Shown here piece after piece: positions 46,612 to 64,000 of a stretch of 64,000 nucleotides of DNA. The stretch is from Siphonodentalium dalli (lineage: Eukaryota; Mollusca; Scaphopoda; Gadilida; Siphonodentaliidae), in the NCBI GenBank assembly GCA_032622095.1, contig CP136064.1, forward strand, positions 39,296,426 through 39,360,425, read 5' to 3'. Position 1 is the first letter of the stretch. Each line of letters starts with the position of its first letter. A program made the position numbers and the translations under genes. Under the pieces are notes generated by a model. That model was not told the DNA's origin, made no database searches, and saw only the letters and a program-made list of their open reading frames with translations.

Positions 46612-47353
46612 CTGATGTATGTGCCCGACTTCGTCCGGGATATTTAGGAACTTTGTTGTGATCGCCTCCGTCTGGGCAGAATATACAGCGTCTGGACAAA
46701 CTATTAATTGTTCGATCGGCCCAGAAACATGCCTAGAGGCCTTTATATGAGCGAGGTCAAGGTCAACGACACGATCGCATGTGAAATTGGACCCGCCCAT
46801 ATTGTTCCCGGGATTAAAGTAGGCCTACATACCACATTTGAGTCGGATCGGTCGAGCGTCCCGAAATATGCCTGTATGAGTGAGATCAAGGTCAATGTCA
46901 AGGACACGGTCGCACGTGAAATTGGACCCGCCCATATTGTCACCGGGATCAAAGTAGGCCTACATATATACCAAATTTGAGTCGGATCGGTCGAGCAGTT
47001 TTCGAGTCTATAACACATATACAGAAATTCCAAAATATAATAGACTATATATATAGCTGATGTGCCTGACTTCCTCTGGGCTATTTAGGAATTTCTTTTT
47101 GATCACCTCCGTCTGGGCAGAACATGCATCGTCTGGACTTGAGCGAACAACATTGAAACTATCGGTCCAGAAACATGCACCTGAGCGTATATGAGCGCGG
47201 TCAAGGTCAACGACACGGTCGCACGTGAAATTGGACCCGCCCATATTCTTCCCGGGATCAAAATAGGCCCACGTACCAAATTCGAGTCGGATCGGTCAAG
47301 CAGTTTTCGAGTCTATAACACATACATACAGACAGAAGTTCCAAAATATATAA
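46612..47353 (-). mobile_element. Helitron-like elements, second family, two copies
   Basis: Read on the minus strand, each copy begins near TCTATTATATATTTTGGAAC and carries CGACCGATCCGACTC, GGGCGGGTCCAATTTCACGT and GACCTTGACCTCGC. It ends with a hairpin (CCCGGACGAAGTCGGG in one copy) and CATCAGCTA. The first copy has an internal duplication of ~110 bp (46740-46960). The copy at 47053 joins the CTAG of the next array unit with no spacer. No Rep/helicase. Confidence 0.55.
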
Positions 47354-52925
<5,572 letters not shown>

Positions 52926-53099
52926 CTTAAAATATATTGAGAAATACACGTCTTTTGTCAGTCTGAGTAAACTCATTCCTAAATATTCATTACAACATTG
53001 AATATAAGGTCTGACGGATAACATCGCTATCTCATTTCCAAGTCCTCGGGATTCCGTAATCTGATTGATTGCGTAAATTATTTTCCGTCCAATGAAACC

Positions 53100-53790
53100 G
53101 TATGGGTTAATAAACAAGTGTTAGTGGGCGGAGACTCCCATAATGTCACCTCTAAATATAGTAACAGAGCGGAATTTCTCCGATCGAAAGCGATGCTTGC
53201 AAATACAACAGAGACAGAAACAATGGCTTCGAAATTATATATTCGGATTAATTTGAAGGATGTGCTAGACCTGATAGATAGGCCTGCGCATGGTACCAAC
53301 TTGGCCTCCCATAAATATAAATAGAACTCACTCATGTCCGTGTATTTGATTTACTTTATTGTACCATGGTTTGCAAATCAAATTATTTGTCGTAAAAAAG
53401 TCATCTGAAAGTTAACACCGACGAAATGACTTAATTTTATGCTTTTGAATAGTTCTAAAGCATCATTTTTGATGACGACCTTATTTTTTGCTCTCGGATG
53501 CAGCTTTCCGGTTGATGCAGCGAGTTCATCTCCCGAAAAAGAATAGTCGCACACACGACAAATATTATCTGCTGTAAGTTTATGTCGCGACACAGGCCAT
53601 TGCTATTGCGAAGCACAACAAATAACACGTGGGGACACCTGTCAATCATCGATGTATTTTTTTTAATCCGCGACGTCATTTTGGGGAAGCTCTTCGCTGA
53701 ATAGAAATGGTTTTGGCGACATAAGCTCCAGACTCTATATTTCAAATATAGAGTCGACGTTCACCCAGACTGGTCTTTTGTATACTTGAA
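53100..53790. other. No gene supported
   Basis: A 68-residue plus-strand frame (53118-53324) and minus-strand frames at 53378-53745 have no recognised motif or splice context. TATATTTGAAATATAGAG forms a short inverted repeat near 53737-53756. Confidence 0.3.
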
Positions 53791-53794
53791 AGGT

Positions 53795-54025
53795 AATGTA
53801 TGAGGGGCATGCATAGTTAAATTAAATTTGGTATGCAGGCCTACTTTGATCCAGCGAACAATATGGGGCGGGTCCAATTTCACGTGCGACCGTGTCCTTG
53901 GCCTCGCTCATATAGGCATGTTTCTATAGACCGATCGAAAAATAGGTTTTTTTCTCCTAATACGAGTCAAGACGGAGGCGATCACAAAGAAATCTCTAAA
54001 TAGTCCGGCATATCAGCTAGTTGTT
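53795..54025 (+). mobile_element. Helitron-like fragment, second family, plus strand
   Basis: GGCCTACTTTGATCC, GGGCGGGTCCAATTTCACGT, GACGGAGGCGATCACAAAGA and ATCAGCTAG occur in the same order as in 46612-47353, read in the opposite orientation, and end CTAG|TT. The 5' part is missing. Confidence 0.5.
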
Positions 54026-54687
54026 TTATAATCGGCGATTCATCCCGCCCTGTAATCGACTTCCGCCTGTCCGGAGGATATTTAACTCAGTTCGGAGGAG
54101 AATGAAAGTGTCAATGACCTCTAGCTCAACTTCGAAACGGGATCATCCCATATATTACAGACCATAGAGCGACAGGGAACTCGGACAGTTTACACTAAAT
54201 CCGGCCATTTATGGGACCATCTTCTTTTATACTAGCAGAATATATGCAACAAATGAATGAAATTGAGCGATGGATTAGTGCAAAATATGTGCTCCGTGAA
54301 CGATGCAAACAACATGGTAATTATAATGAAAATATTATTTATGACTCCAGCCATTTATTCATTTTCATTACAATTACCATATTGTTTTCATCGCCATAGA
54401 ACACTGTGGAGGATCTGCTCCTCGAAATCTCATTCCGCCCGAACAAAATTCCGATTCCGAGCGGTAGAAGATCCGATTCCGCGAACGTTTTGCTCGATTT
54501 TCCACGACCATGTTTACTAATTGGTGTATATCAAGGGAGCAACTCATGTGATGGCACACTCAAATGATAGGATTTGTTTCTAAGGTTTTTGTTTTACTCT
54601 TCACTTACTTATTCTTTAGTCTCATATATAGCACGCTGAACTAAATTACAACAGTTGCTCACTCAACTCCACACACACAGAAGAAAA

Positions 54688-56018
54688 GTATGGTCACAGG
54701 GGCCTGTAACGCGCTCCGCTGTCCGCCCCCCTTTTGCACTGCCCATATACGCCGCTCTATATATACGCGCCTTCTTCGCGTTAATGGAACATTATATAGA
54801 CAAGGGGTTCTGTAGAAATTCAACGTTTCACCATCGCTCGGGAGTCGCACAAATTTAGCCCATTCACACCAGTAATGATAACGATATATACACGGATGGA
54901 TCGGCAAAGAATTCATCTTTCAATAAATACCACAAACTCCCATCAGAAACATTCATACACGTTGCATTTGATAAAATTTTAACCACCGAATATTGTCTCC
55001 GGAGAGCGTATTTTTTCGATTTGATCCGGCTCAGACAGCAATGGACGCATGTGTATCGAAATTCACCACCCATGCAGTTTACTATCATTAAAAATCGTTC
55101 AAACGATCAACTAAATATCTGGAACTTAGCGATTTATTGTCGGCTAATAATTTATTTACTCATACAAATCAACACATTGTCAGTAAACAATTCTAATAGA
55201 GGAGAAATCTGTCGATAATTCCAACTTTAAAAAAGAAATTTGTCAAGTGACACAGTTCCTAAGTTTAATATTCATTGTGACCTGACCTTTCTATGACCGA
55301 CAGAGTAGAAACAGCCAATCACCACTCAGTGTTAGAATCGAGGTCCTCATTTTAATATTCATTATGACCTGACCTCGATTCTAACACTGAGCGGTGATTG
55401 GCTGTTTCTACTCTGTCAGTCATAGAAAGGTCAGGTCACAATGAATATTAAACTTAGGAACTGTGTCACTTGACAAATTTCTTTTTTAAAGTTGGAATTA
55501 TCGACAGATTTCTCCTCTATTAGAATTGTTTACTGACAATGTGTTGATTTGTATGAGTAAATAAATTATTAGCCGACAATAAATCGCTAAGTTCCAGATA
55601 TTTAGTTGATCGTTTGAACGATTTTTAATGATAGTAAACTGCATGGGTGGTGAATTTCGATACACATGCGTCCATTGCTGTCTCGAAAAAAATACGCTCT
55701 CCGGAGACAATATTCGGTGGTTAAAATTTTTATCAAATGCAACGTGTATGAATGTTTCTGATGGGAGTTTGTGGTATTTATTGAAAGATGAATTCTTTGC
55801 CGATCCATCCGTGTATATATCGTTATCATTACTGGTGTGAATGGGCTAAATTTGTGCGACTCCCGAGCGATGGTGAAACGTTGAATTTCTAGAGCCCCTT
55901 GTCTATATAATGTTCCATTAACGCGAAGAAGGCGCGTATATAGAGCGGCGTATATGGGCAGTGCAAAAGAGGGGGCGGACAGCGGAGCGCGTTACAGTCC
56001 CCTGTGGTATGGTGTACA
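54688..56018. repeat. 1.3-kb near-perfect palindrome
   Basis: Left arm 54688-55345 and right arm 55371-56018 are inverted copies around a 25-bp spacer at 55346-55370. Outer arms read CACAGGGGCCTGTAACGCGC and GCGCGTTACAGTCCCCTGTG; inner ends GTTAGAATCGAGGTC and GACCTCGATTCTAAC. Arms differ by small indels, such as AGCCGGATCAAAT-type bases present only in the left near 55020. A ~70-residue frame occurs in both arms; it has no recognised family, and no terminal transposon signature was seen. Confidence 0.8.
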
Positions 56019-56496
56019 AATGTGAATTTCGAAGCGAAAAAGATGTTTTGTAGAACAAATTGCTTACGTGTATGCGCAAACAACCCATCGTTACTTTAAA
56101 AATACAGTTGATAAAATAGGCGATTTTAGCTTGACATAATGCCTTAAAAGTAACACTACCATACGTTCTGATTCTGTTTTCGGAGTGTTCCTATTCACGA
56201 CACGCACATTTTCAGCTTTCGGATTCCTGACATGGATGAATGTTTACTGTAATCCAATTAATTGCTTCATTTTTCTGGTTCCACATGACGGTAAATTGTT
56301 TTATAATGATTAACTATATATATAAGTATACAACTAATTAGTATTCTATACTACAACACTTACAGATCTACAACGTCACTGGTGTTGATTTTGCTGCGAT
56401 GTTTTTTTTATTTTCCTATAATATCTGGAGGTACCAAACATACATGTACATGTATATGGGAAGCCAAATTGACATTTAAAAAATAATTGAGCTTAA

Positions 56497-56607
56497 AGGT
56501 AGTCAATCCGATTCGATGGTCCCCATATCAACAGATTCCAACAACTACAACGTTTTTTTAAATGCTATCTCGATGGCATGGGGATCGTCTGATCGGATTG
56601 AGTAGCT
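56497..56607. mobile_element. 111-bp TTAA-flanked MITE
   Basis: AGGTAGTCAATCCGAT to ATCGGATTGAGTAGCT with TTAA on both sides (56493-56496 and 56608-56611). ATGGTCCCCATATCAACAGA near the left matches the 42981 element. A short derivative of that family. Confidence 0.75.
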
Positions 56608-56699
56608 TTAATGATGCAGTAATACTAATAGGATGTTACCCCGACGACTCATATGTAGTTTGGTGATGATCGGGTGTCAGAAGGACAGTTGGCCTCTTG

Positions 56700-57450
56700 T
56701 GTGCGCAGAAGGAATTGGTCATACAAAGTTAAAATCCAAGATGGCCGTTGGCGGCCATGTTTTTCATTGAAATTCGGAAATTGTTATATGGCTCCCATCT
56801 AGTAGTCACCCAAAAGATCTATATGAAGTTTATTGACGATCTGATCAGGGATGTGGTCTGCAGGGTGTTCCAAAGGATTTAGTCATGCAACGAGTAAAAT
56901 CCAAGATGGCTACCAGCGGTCACGTTTTTCATCGAAATTTGTTAAAATTCGATAGCTCCCATCTATAGAGGGGATCCTGAACATGCCAGTAAATTTTCAA
57001 AACAATTCTCCAATAAATGCGGGCTGCATGCAGGGTGTGCTAACGGATTCAAATTTTAATCCAAGATGGCTGCTGGCGGCCATGTTTTATTTTACGAATT
57101 TCCGAAAAAAGTTGATGGCTCCCATCTAGAGATCACCCGAAGATCCATATGGGGTTTGGTGATAATCGGATGGGAGATGTGGTCTGTAGTGTGTGCCAAA
57201 AGATTTTGTCATGCCAAGAGTAAAATCTAAGATGGCTGCTGGCGGCCATGTTTTTCGTTGAAATGTGTTCAAATTCGATAACTCCCATCCAGAGGTGATC
57301 CTAAAGATGCCGGTAAATTTTCAAAACAGTTATCCAATAAATGTGGGCTGCAGTGTGTGCCAATGGATTTAAGTTTTAAATCCAAGATGGCTGCTGGCAC
57401 CGCCATGTTTTTTTAACGAATTGCGGAAAATTTGATGGCTTCCATCTAGC
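56700..57450 (+). repeat. ATCCAAGATGGC repeats, related array
   Basis: Five ATCCAAGATGG or ATCTAAGATGG starts about 155 bp apart, alternating two versions of the following ~80 bp: GGCTCCCATCTA...TGAAGTTT, and GATAGCTCCCATCTATAGAG...AATTTTCAAAAC. The alternation suggests a ~310-bp higher-order unit. Confidence 0.65.
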
Positions 57451-58439
57451 AGTGCAGGAACTGTTAGTCTGTTACATCGGACGTCGTTCTATCGCCGGTA
57501 TTGTGATGGTTCTTGACTGATTTGTTACGGTTCCTTATGATTACAAATAATCATTTTCTGGACAAAATCACGCATAATTATAGATATCTTGAACGTATTA
57601 TACTTTCTTGAACGAACAGTGGCTGCAGAAGTGCCGTTTTGTCGAAACCTGAACTCTGTATCAAATTTACTCGGAATTAGCGAGTTAACGCGTAAATATC
57701 AACATGTTATCACTGAAAATCAAGCCACGTAAACACAATTCCTTTATTTTTGGTGGCGTATAAAATATGAAACGAATTCTGAAGACGAACACTAAGTATA
57801 AAGTGTACCAGTGTTATTCTTCTGTAAAATAGCTGAGAAAATATCCCGATATGGGCTGATAATTTGGAACAGTAGCCTCGTAATCAACACGTGTGCGTGT
57901 TACGGTTCTATTTCAAGCCAATCATGGCTGTGACGGTTCTATACATGATATTTATTCCAACGATTTCTGCACTTTGGACGAATCTTGTGAATCCGACATT
58001 TTAAACCGGATAATGACTAGCTTATGCCATTTACATAATACAACAGGTATATTAAGCAATAATACAATAAATACCTAATACAGGAGGAGTAAGTGACAGA
58101 AACCAAATACTGAAAGTCCCGAGGGTATAATATCATAATGATGCCCGCCTATATAAACGACCAATGGTAAGAGAAATCTACTCTCAGGAGATTATATATT
58201 CATTTAATTAATACAGGGCCATTATTGAAAGATCCATGTGGGACAACGTCTCGATGCCAGCATAAACATATTTCTTCATCGAAAGTGCCGCCTAAAGGAT
58301 ATTTACACATGTTTGTCGCTCAGACATGAACGTATCTTATGCAATCACGTTCAACTGAATCATTGATATGCTATTGCGTGACCAGGGGATATGGGTTAAT
58401 TGTGCATGGGGAGGGGCGGGGCTTGGACAGGGAGATGTG

Positions 58440-58745
58440 CTTAATTGGTGTATGGAAATTTCACACCATGTTTTTTGGCCGAATGACCCCAAAATTACTC
58501 GTTCCCATCTACATCTCAATATTAACATCCATGACAAATGTCGTGATGATCAGATGAACACTCCCGCCTGTAGCCCGTGCTAATATATTGAATTTTGAAA
58601 TCCAAGATGGCCACTGGCGGCCATGTTTTTTTGACGAATGACCCCAAAATTACTCATTCCCATCTACATGTCAACACCCATGACAAATTCATAATGATCC
58701 GACCAAAGGTACGACCTGTAGCCCGTGCTAAAGGAAATTGTTGAC
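58440..58745 (+). repeat. ATCCAAGATGGC repeats, two units
   Basis: TTTTTTGGCCGAATGACCCC, TCGTTCCCATCTACATCTCA and CCTGTAGCCCGTGCTAA, then a second unit with AATCCAAGATGGCCACTGGC. Same family as 26097-27040. Confidence 0.65.
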
Positions 58746-58939
58746 GAATCACGCACACACGGACGACGGATACCAAGCCATGGCAATAGCTCAAACTTTA
58801 CAAAGTAAAGTTGAGCTAAAAAGTTCTCGGGACTGGGTGACGTCGTCATTTGGATAAACATACAGATGGATAATAACGATCGGCAGATGTTTAACCCATA
58901 CCTTGGCGATAGTGATTAGCTATTTTCAGCTTGGAATCT

Positions 58940-59765
58940 AAAATCCATAACATTCAATGTTAATCTTCAAAGATTAGAATATTTTTTTTTAAATAGGCCC
59001 ACAACTCTGTTAAAAAAAAATCAGATCAAACCCATATTCGAATTCTATCTGTATTATGGGCTGAGAAACTCGCATACTAAATTTGATTTCAGATATATTT
59101 TTTTTGAATTATTGCAACATGCGTGAATTCTAAGTAGAAGAAGGGCCATAACTTCATAATAAAAACTTGGATCAAACCGAGCTGATGAGTGGTTTCAAGT
59201 TCATATTATATTTTCATACAAGAAATCAATATTCCATATTGGAGAGTAACCAGACAAAAATGGGTGGATTGTACCCATATTCGAACTTGATCTGTATTTC
59301 GAGCTGTTAAACTCATATACCAAACTTGATTCAGATATGATCACACAAACTAAAGTTATCATCCGGAAACCAAAAATTGACAGGATTCTAAGTCATAAAA
59401 GGGCCATAACTCTCACAAAAATGGGCAGAGCAAACCCATATTCGAACTTGACCTGTATTTTGGGCTGATAAACTATCATACTAAATTTGGTTCAGATATG
59501 ATCACACAAACTGAAGTTATCATCCGGAAACCAGAAAATTACAAGATTCTAAGTAAGAAAGGGCTATAACTCTCGCAAAAATGGGCGGAGCAAACCCATA
59601 TTCGAACTTGACCTGTATTTTGGTCTGATAAACTCACCTATGAAATTTGCTTTTGATCTAATAACCGAAACTGAAGTTATCATCCGGAAACCATTTCCGG
59701 ACGGATGCACGGACACCGGCTATTTTAATAGTCCCCCGGAATATTTTTTTCGGGGGACAAAAAAT
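58940..59765 (+). repeat. CATAACTC repeats, about five units, with C/G hairpin end
   Basis: Units of ~130-180 bp with AGGGCCATAACTC, AAACCCATATTCGAACTTGA, CTGTATTTTGG and AAACTGAAGTTATCATCCGG. The stretch ends GGACGGATGCACGGACACCG, AGTCCCCC, a loop and GGGGGAC. Confidence 0.65.
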
Positions 59766-59884
59766 TAGGGACTGTACCAGGTATGTCACTTGAACACTGC
59801 ATTGATAGGCTAAATCAGAGAGCTATGTGGGAGTTGATAAACCCTGGGCCAACACTTTCCACACACTATGGAAATGCAATAAAC

Positions 59885-59930
59885 AACAGACACAAGAGAC
59901 TAGATGGGCGCGAAGCGCCCGGGATGGTCG
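59885..59930. repeat. Short GC hairpin next to CTAG
   Basis: On the minus strand GGGCGCTTCGCGCCC is followed by ATCTAGTCTC. It resembles a Helitron 3' end, but the hairpin is only 2 nt from CTAG. Confidence 0.25.
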
Positions 59931-60063
59931 AAAAGATCGAGTGATCTTCTCCTTCACCCCAATAAACAGATGGCTATTAAAGTCATTTTATATGTGCAGC
60001 AGTGAGCATCAGATATCATTATAGGACTGTGTAACTTTATAAAAATAGTGCTACTAAATGTGG

Positions 60064-60168
60064 TTCTCTCCGACTGCTCAAAAACATCCCTACAAATGAA
60101 CAGTAGACTATTCCAATTTATACTTTTAGAACTGAATGGGAGAATCCATTGATTCATGAATGGGTTAC
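60064..60168. repeat. Partial TTAA-type MITE
   Basis: CATCCCTACAAATGAACAGT, GGGAGAATCCATTGAT and GAATGGGTTA match the right part of 18561-18836; the left part is absent. Confidence 0.45.
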
Positions 60169-60329
60169 ACCTTTCACTGCCGTGCTGAACATATGATGGC
60201 TAAAAATAACTCTAATTCCAATAATACAGGTTTAATCTTGTCTCTCTTAGAGCTAACTGATATCACAGGTAATTAATTGTAAGCTGCTATGGTTATATAT
60301 TGTAAGCATAAAAATCTCAAATCTTGTTT

Positions 60330-60830
60330 AATTCTTAGTTAAAAAGGGGCCATAACTCTGGTATAAAAAACAGGATCTGACCCATATTCAAACTCGATCT
60401 GTATTTTGAGTTGAGAAACTCACATACCAAATTTGGTTCCTGTCAGATGAAAACTGGTTGATTTATCGAAGCATGAATTCTATGTCAAAGGGCCATAACT
60501 CCATTAAAAATAATCTGATCAAACCCATATTCGAACTCGAACTGTATTTTAGGTGGAGAAACTCACATAGTTATCATAGAATCCGTGAATTCTAAGTCGA
60601 ATAAGGGCCATAACTCTGTAAAATAAACTCGGATGAAAGCCATATTTGAACTCGATCTGGCCTGAGAAACGCATATAAAAAATTTGGTTCCGATCGTTAA
60701 GAAAATGTTTGAGTTATCGCATTATGCGTAAAGTGTCTACGGACAGATGAATGAACGACGAGTGGTCAATCCGGACGTCAACACCATGTGTACCATACTA
60801 TGGCATGGGTACACATAAAAATTCTTACTC
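60330..60830 (+). repeat. CATAACTC repeats, three units
   Basis: Three units with GGGCCATAACTC, CCCATATTCAAACTCGATCT and AATTTGGTTCC, ending in GAGTGGTCAATCCGGACGTC and TACCATACTATGGCATG as at 2440-2860. Confidence 0.6.
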
Positions 60831-61029
60831 CGTTTGGTCTGGTGTATCCTGGTCGCTCCCCCATGGCCAGTCAGACTACTGATTAATTCAGAATAGCATA
60901 CCATCCAGGTGCCTGAGGTACCAAATGAAATTATGCAAACTTGTGAGTTTGGTCTGGTTAAAGGTTCAAGGTGGATCCCCTTCAACAATGAAGACCCTCT
61001 AGTCACGTCCCTGGCTCAAGCTAATCATT

Positions 61030-63215
61030 TTCGGGTGTTGGCAATTGATATATAAAATGCACAAATAGTAGTATGTGGGGTCAAATCTGATAGGGCATGT
61101 TTAATTGTTTCTTACTCGGTTTTCAACAATGTATACAATTTCCTATTATTTCTGAATAAAGAATCATTAGATATAGACACATTGTGGTGGGCCTATACTT
61201 ACCAAAGAACCCTCTTGATACATTCGGAACAAAACCTTAGTAAAAAACAGTATGTACATGTTGTATATTGGCACTCATGGTCACATTGAAAATTATAAAA
61301 AATGTTATAATTTTCTAAGTCGAAAAGGTTTAATAACTCCATAAATAATTTTTCCGTCATCTATATACATGTTGCACATCTTGAATATATGGGCAACAAT
61401 ATTCTGAAGTTTCAAATCTCTGGCATGAAATCTGTAGGAGATGATTACACCATGAAGGTACTCAAAAGTGTGACGGATGGACGAACGGACGGACAGAGCC
61501 TGTTTCTATAGTCCCCCTTTTCTTTCAGAACGACGGGGGACAATTATGGCAGTACTATTTTTCACTGAGTTTTGAATTAGTATACCACGGTCCATGGATT
61601 AAAAACAGACAAAGCTAATTCTAAAAAAAAGTTTTGTATCCTAGAGAAGTTTCAGTTCATATTTGTTTTGGTAAATTTCAAAAGCAACTAGAAGTAAAGA
61701 TATTAATATTATTCACCATAAGGTGTCTGACCTGTTCATGCCCTCTGGATATATTGTCCTTTGTAGGAACATCCAGTCTTATATTGTTTCGCCGACGTCG
61801 AGTATTATGCTCGATGTCTGTGTCAGTGTTTGAGACATGTGACATGACGTGAGTGGTAGATGTGTTTGCTGGCTAGCTTTAGTGAGCATTTGGTATATCC
61901 CTGATGTGTTGTTGAATTCTTGTTGTAAGAGTTTAAAAAGATAGGTGATGGGTCCTGGCCTTGTATAAAGGACTTTTGTGAAGGGGGATATTGGTTTCCA
62001 TGTGTGGAGGTGTATCATGTTTTCTGGCGGGATGTGATAGGACACGCCTTCGTTTTGCGTTCCTATTATCCTTGTTCGAGTTTGGTTCACCTGTGTCGGA
62101 TTGTTCCGACTTTTGTGTCTGTGGTGAGCCGTAAATCGAGGGATGATTGTGCGGGTGTGACATGTGTAGTCATATAGTAAGTAGTCAGGGTGATTAGTTA
62201 CAAGATTAAAATTTGGCAAGGGAAGCCTAACTGTCTTAGTATAATTTTAATCTAGAAGTAAAGATAAATGTTCATTGTTTTTGGAAATGGATATTTATTA
62301 TTTATGGTACATACTACAAAGTGTGGCGATTGACGGATTGAATAGATGTTATTTTTCTACCCAATGCAATGTTTTGTAATGTATATCAATGTATTTATAC
62401 CAGTTATTAATTATTTCGCCTCTAGATTCACAATATCATTTCACAGTTTAAGAGAGTGGAAAAAATAGAACTGCTTAAATTTAAATAAGAGTATGTTTTT
62501 CTACATATATAGAGTAGATTAGGCCAATATAAATACATTGTTAGATTTACATTCAACTTTTCAGAAAAATAGGGCAGGAGAGCAAATTTAATTTTTTATA
62601 TTTTGTTCTTCCCAACATAAATGGTCATGGACAGTTCTAGATATTGAAGCAATATCCTATCTGATATAATACAAGAAGGTGATTTAGATTGTCCAATTTG
62701 ATCAAAATAGACTGATTAATGAGTCATTGAAATGTAATTTGACAGTTAAGGCATGAGAGAAAAAGTTTACATAAAAGATATCTAAATAAAAAAATAGGAG
62801 GGGACTAAAAATAGGGTCAGGAGGGGATGTAAATCAAGCATTTTTTTTATATATTGGCCTTCTAGTTCTTCGTAGAATTTGCAATCTACCATATGCATGA
62901 CATGCACATTGAACACCACTTAAAGGAGGTCAATGAACAAATCAAATAACCTTCATCTTTTATTTCAATCATTTCACTTTTAAATTCTGTCAATCTGTGG
63001 CACGTTCAGGCACGTGACCAACTTTGGTAAACAATTTCAACAGTTGGAAATTTCATGCATGACACAACATTAGTTGGAAATTTTACACCATATGTAGGTT
63101 GAATTTATTCTTAATGTTAGTAATTAGTGGGGAATGTATTTTAAGATCAACAGCATCAATTTTCTACTTTCGATAAAAAAATTGTCCGAAATAATTTGCA
63201 AATGTTCCAACTTTA
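61030..63215. other. No gene supported
   Basis: Contains a GGACGAACGGACGGACAGAG repeat end with a CCCCC-loop-GGGGG hairpin (61465-61545). A 146-residue minus-strand frame (62219-61779) is rich in Thr, His and Gln but has no recognised domain. The rest is AT-rich and featureless by eye. Confidence 0.35.
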
Positions 63216-63219
63216 GGGG

Positions 63220-64000
63220 TAGTCCAAGTCTTCTTGTACTAAAACCAGCTAAGATATTGAGATGGCGATGCTGGTGTTTAGTCCAAGACCGCCCTATATG
63301 CTCGCTTATGACACGGCTTAAGCGTTAGTGACCCGCTCAAATAAAACCACAATTATATGAAATAAAATATCACAATTGCGACAATAAACGGATATTTTCC
63401 GCAGAAGACATGCTATTTTATCTCAAACCCACATCAGTTGTGAATTTAAAACGGTAATTTAATGCGAAAAGAGACATTTACCTCAATGTTTACAATTTTT
63501 TTAAAGTATGCGAACTCGGTTGACCTCGCGAACTGTGTTCGGCATTTTCCGTTGAAAATATTCCGTAGATTTTGGACAACAACGCAAATTACGAAGAATT
63601 CTCCATTGTAATCGTAATTATGTGTGTCAATAAATAAAATAATAAATAGATTAATTAAACATTGAAGATATAAATGTAATACATTAAATAAATTACGGGG
63701 AATTACAACCCTCTCAAAGTTTAAAACAGTGTAAACACAACGAGTATTAGAATAAATAATATGGTGCTACATTTCCCACATTTGGTGGACTTCGGCGAAA
63801 TTAAGATATATACTAAGCGAACAGAGCAATATACTGCTCTTGTTAAGCACACAAAAAATCAAACAAAATTTGTATAAATTTTTAACCTTAAGTTTGAAAA
63901 GTCCCACTAAAACGGAAGAACTATATTTCGAAACTGTGTGATTCGGTTCTCCGATTATTTTATCAACACAAAAGTCAAAATGCACATGGATGAAAATCAC
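63220..64000. mobile_element. Second copy of the 5.9-kb element, cut by window end
   Basis: Starts TAGTCCAAGTCTTCTTGTAC, then follows the inverted order of 25814 back to about 25080, including AAACCACAATTATATGAAAT and ATTACGGGGAATTACAACCC. It keeps the ~1.1-kb segment missing from the left arm of the first copy, and an insertion near 63800-63830 relative to it. The far end is outside the window. Confidence 0.75.

Noticed and set aside
61779-62219. 146-codon minus-strand frame
   Set aside because: No domain, splice context or repeat match; the composition follows a GT-rich plus strand.

Overview
The window is animal nuclear DNA: AT-rich, intron-containing and dominated by transposable-element debris. 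Repeats carrying GGGCCATAACTC, ATCCAAGATGGC and GGACGGACGGACAG together with many short foldback elements look like a marine mollusc, most likely a bivalve. That placement rests on memory of such repeats and was not checked against any database.

One gene is well supported. A C2H2 zinc-finger gene on the minus strand runs from about 18968 down to 4313. A short exon with the start codon (18898) splices to a long exon (14241 to about 12177), then to a 135-bp exon (7948-7814), then to a long 3' block (6811-4313). All junctions agree in phase, and roughly a dozen finger-like motifs are spread over about 1,570 residues. A one-base frame break lies between 5875 and 5811. The introns and the 3' end are full of small transposons; one abuts the stop codon and supplies an AATAAA, and another lies just beyond the exon 2 donor.

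Layout: 1-3900, old dispersed repeats. 3900-19000, the gene with TTAA-flanked MITEs, 213-bp hairpin MITEs, a short tandem array and a decayed coding copy on the plus strand. 19896-25823, a 5.9-kb foldback or Mutator-like element with 9-bp target duplications, holding LINE remnants that are themselves split by two MITEs. 26-27 kb, a ~160-bp tandem array. 27-41 kb, little coding signal but many palindromic or TIR-bounded elements, including a GTTGGCCCAACGTTGG-rich element at 36183-37504. 41.9-43.6 kb, a 39-bp minisatellite split by a TTAA-flanked insertion. 45.9-46.4 kb, a MITE with subterminal repeats. 46.6-52.9 kb, a head-to-tail array of Helitron-like units on the minus strand. 54.7-56.0 kb, a 1.3-kb near-perfect palindrome. 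56.5-61.5 kb, further dispersed repeats. From 63220 to the end, the start of a second copy of the 5.9-kb element.

Apart from the zinc-finger gene no complete gene is supported. Most other open frames are repeat-derived. No rRNA, convincing tRNA or CRISPR array was seen.
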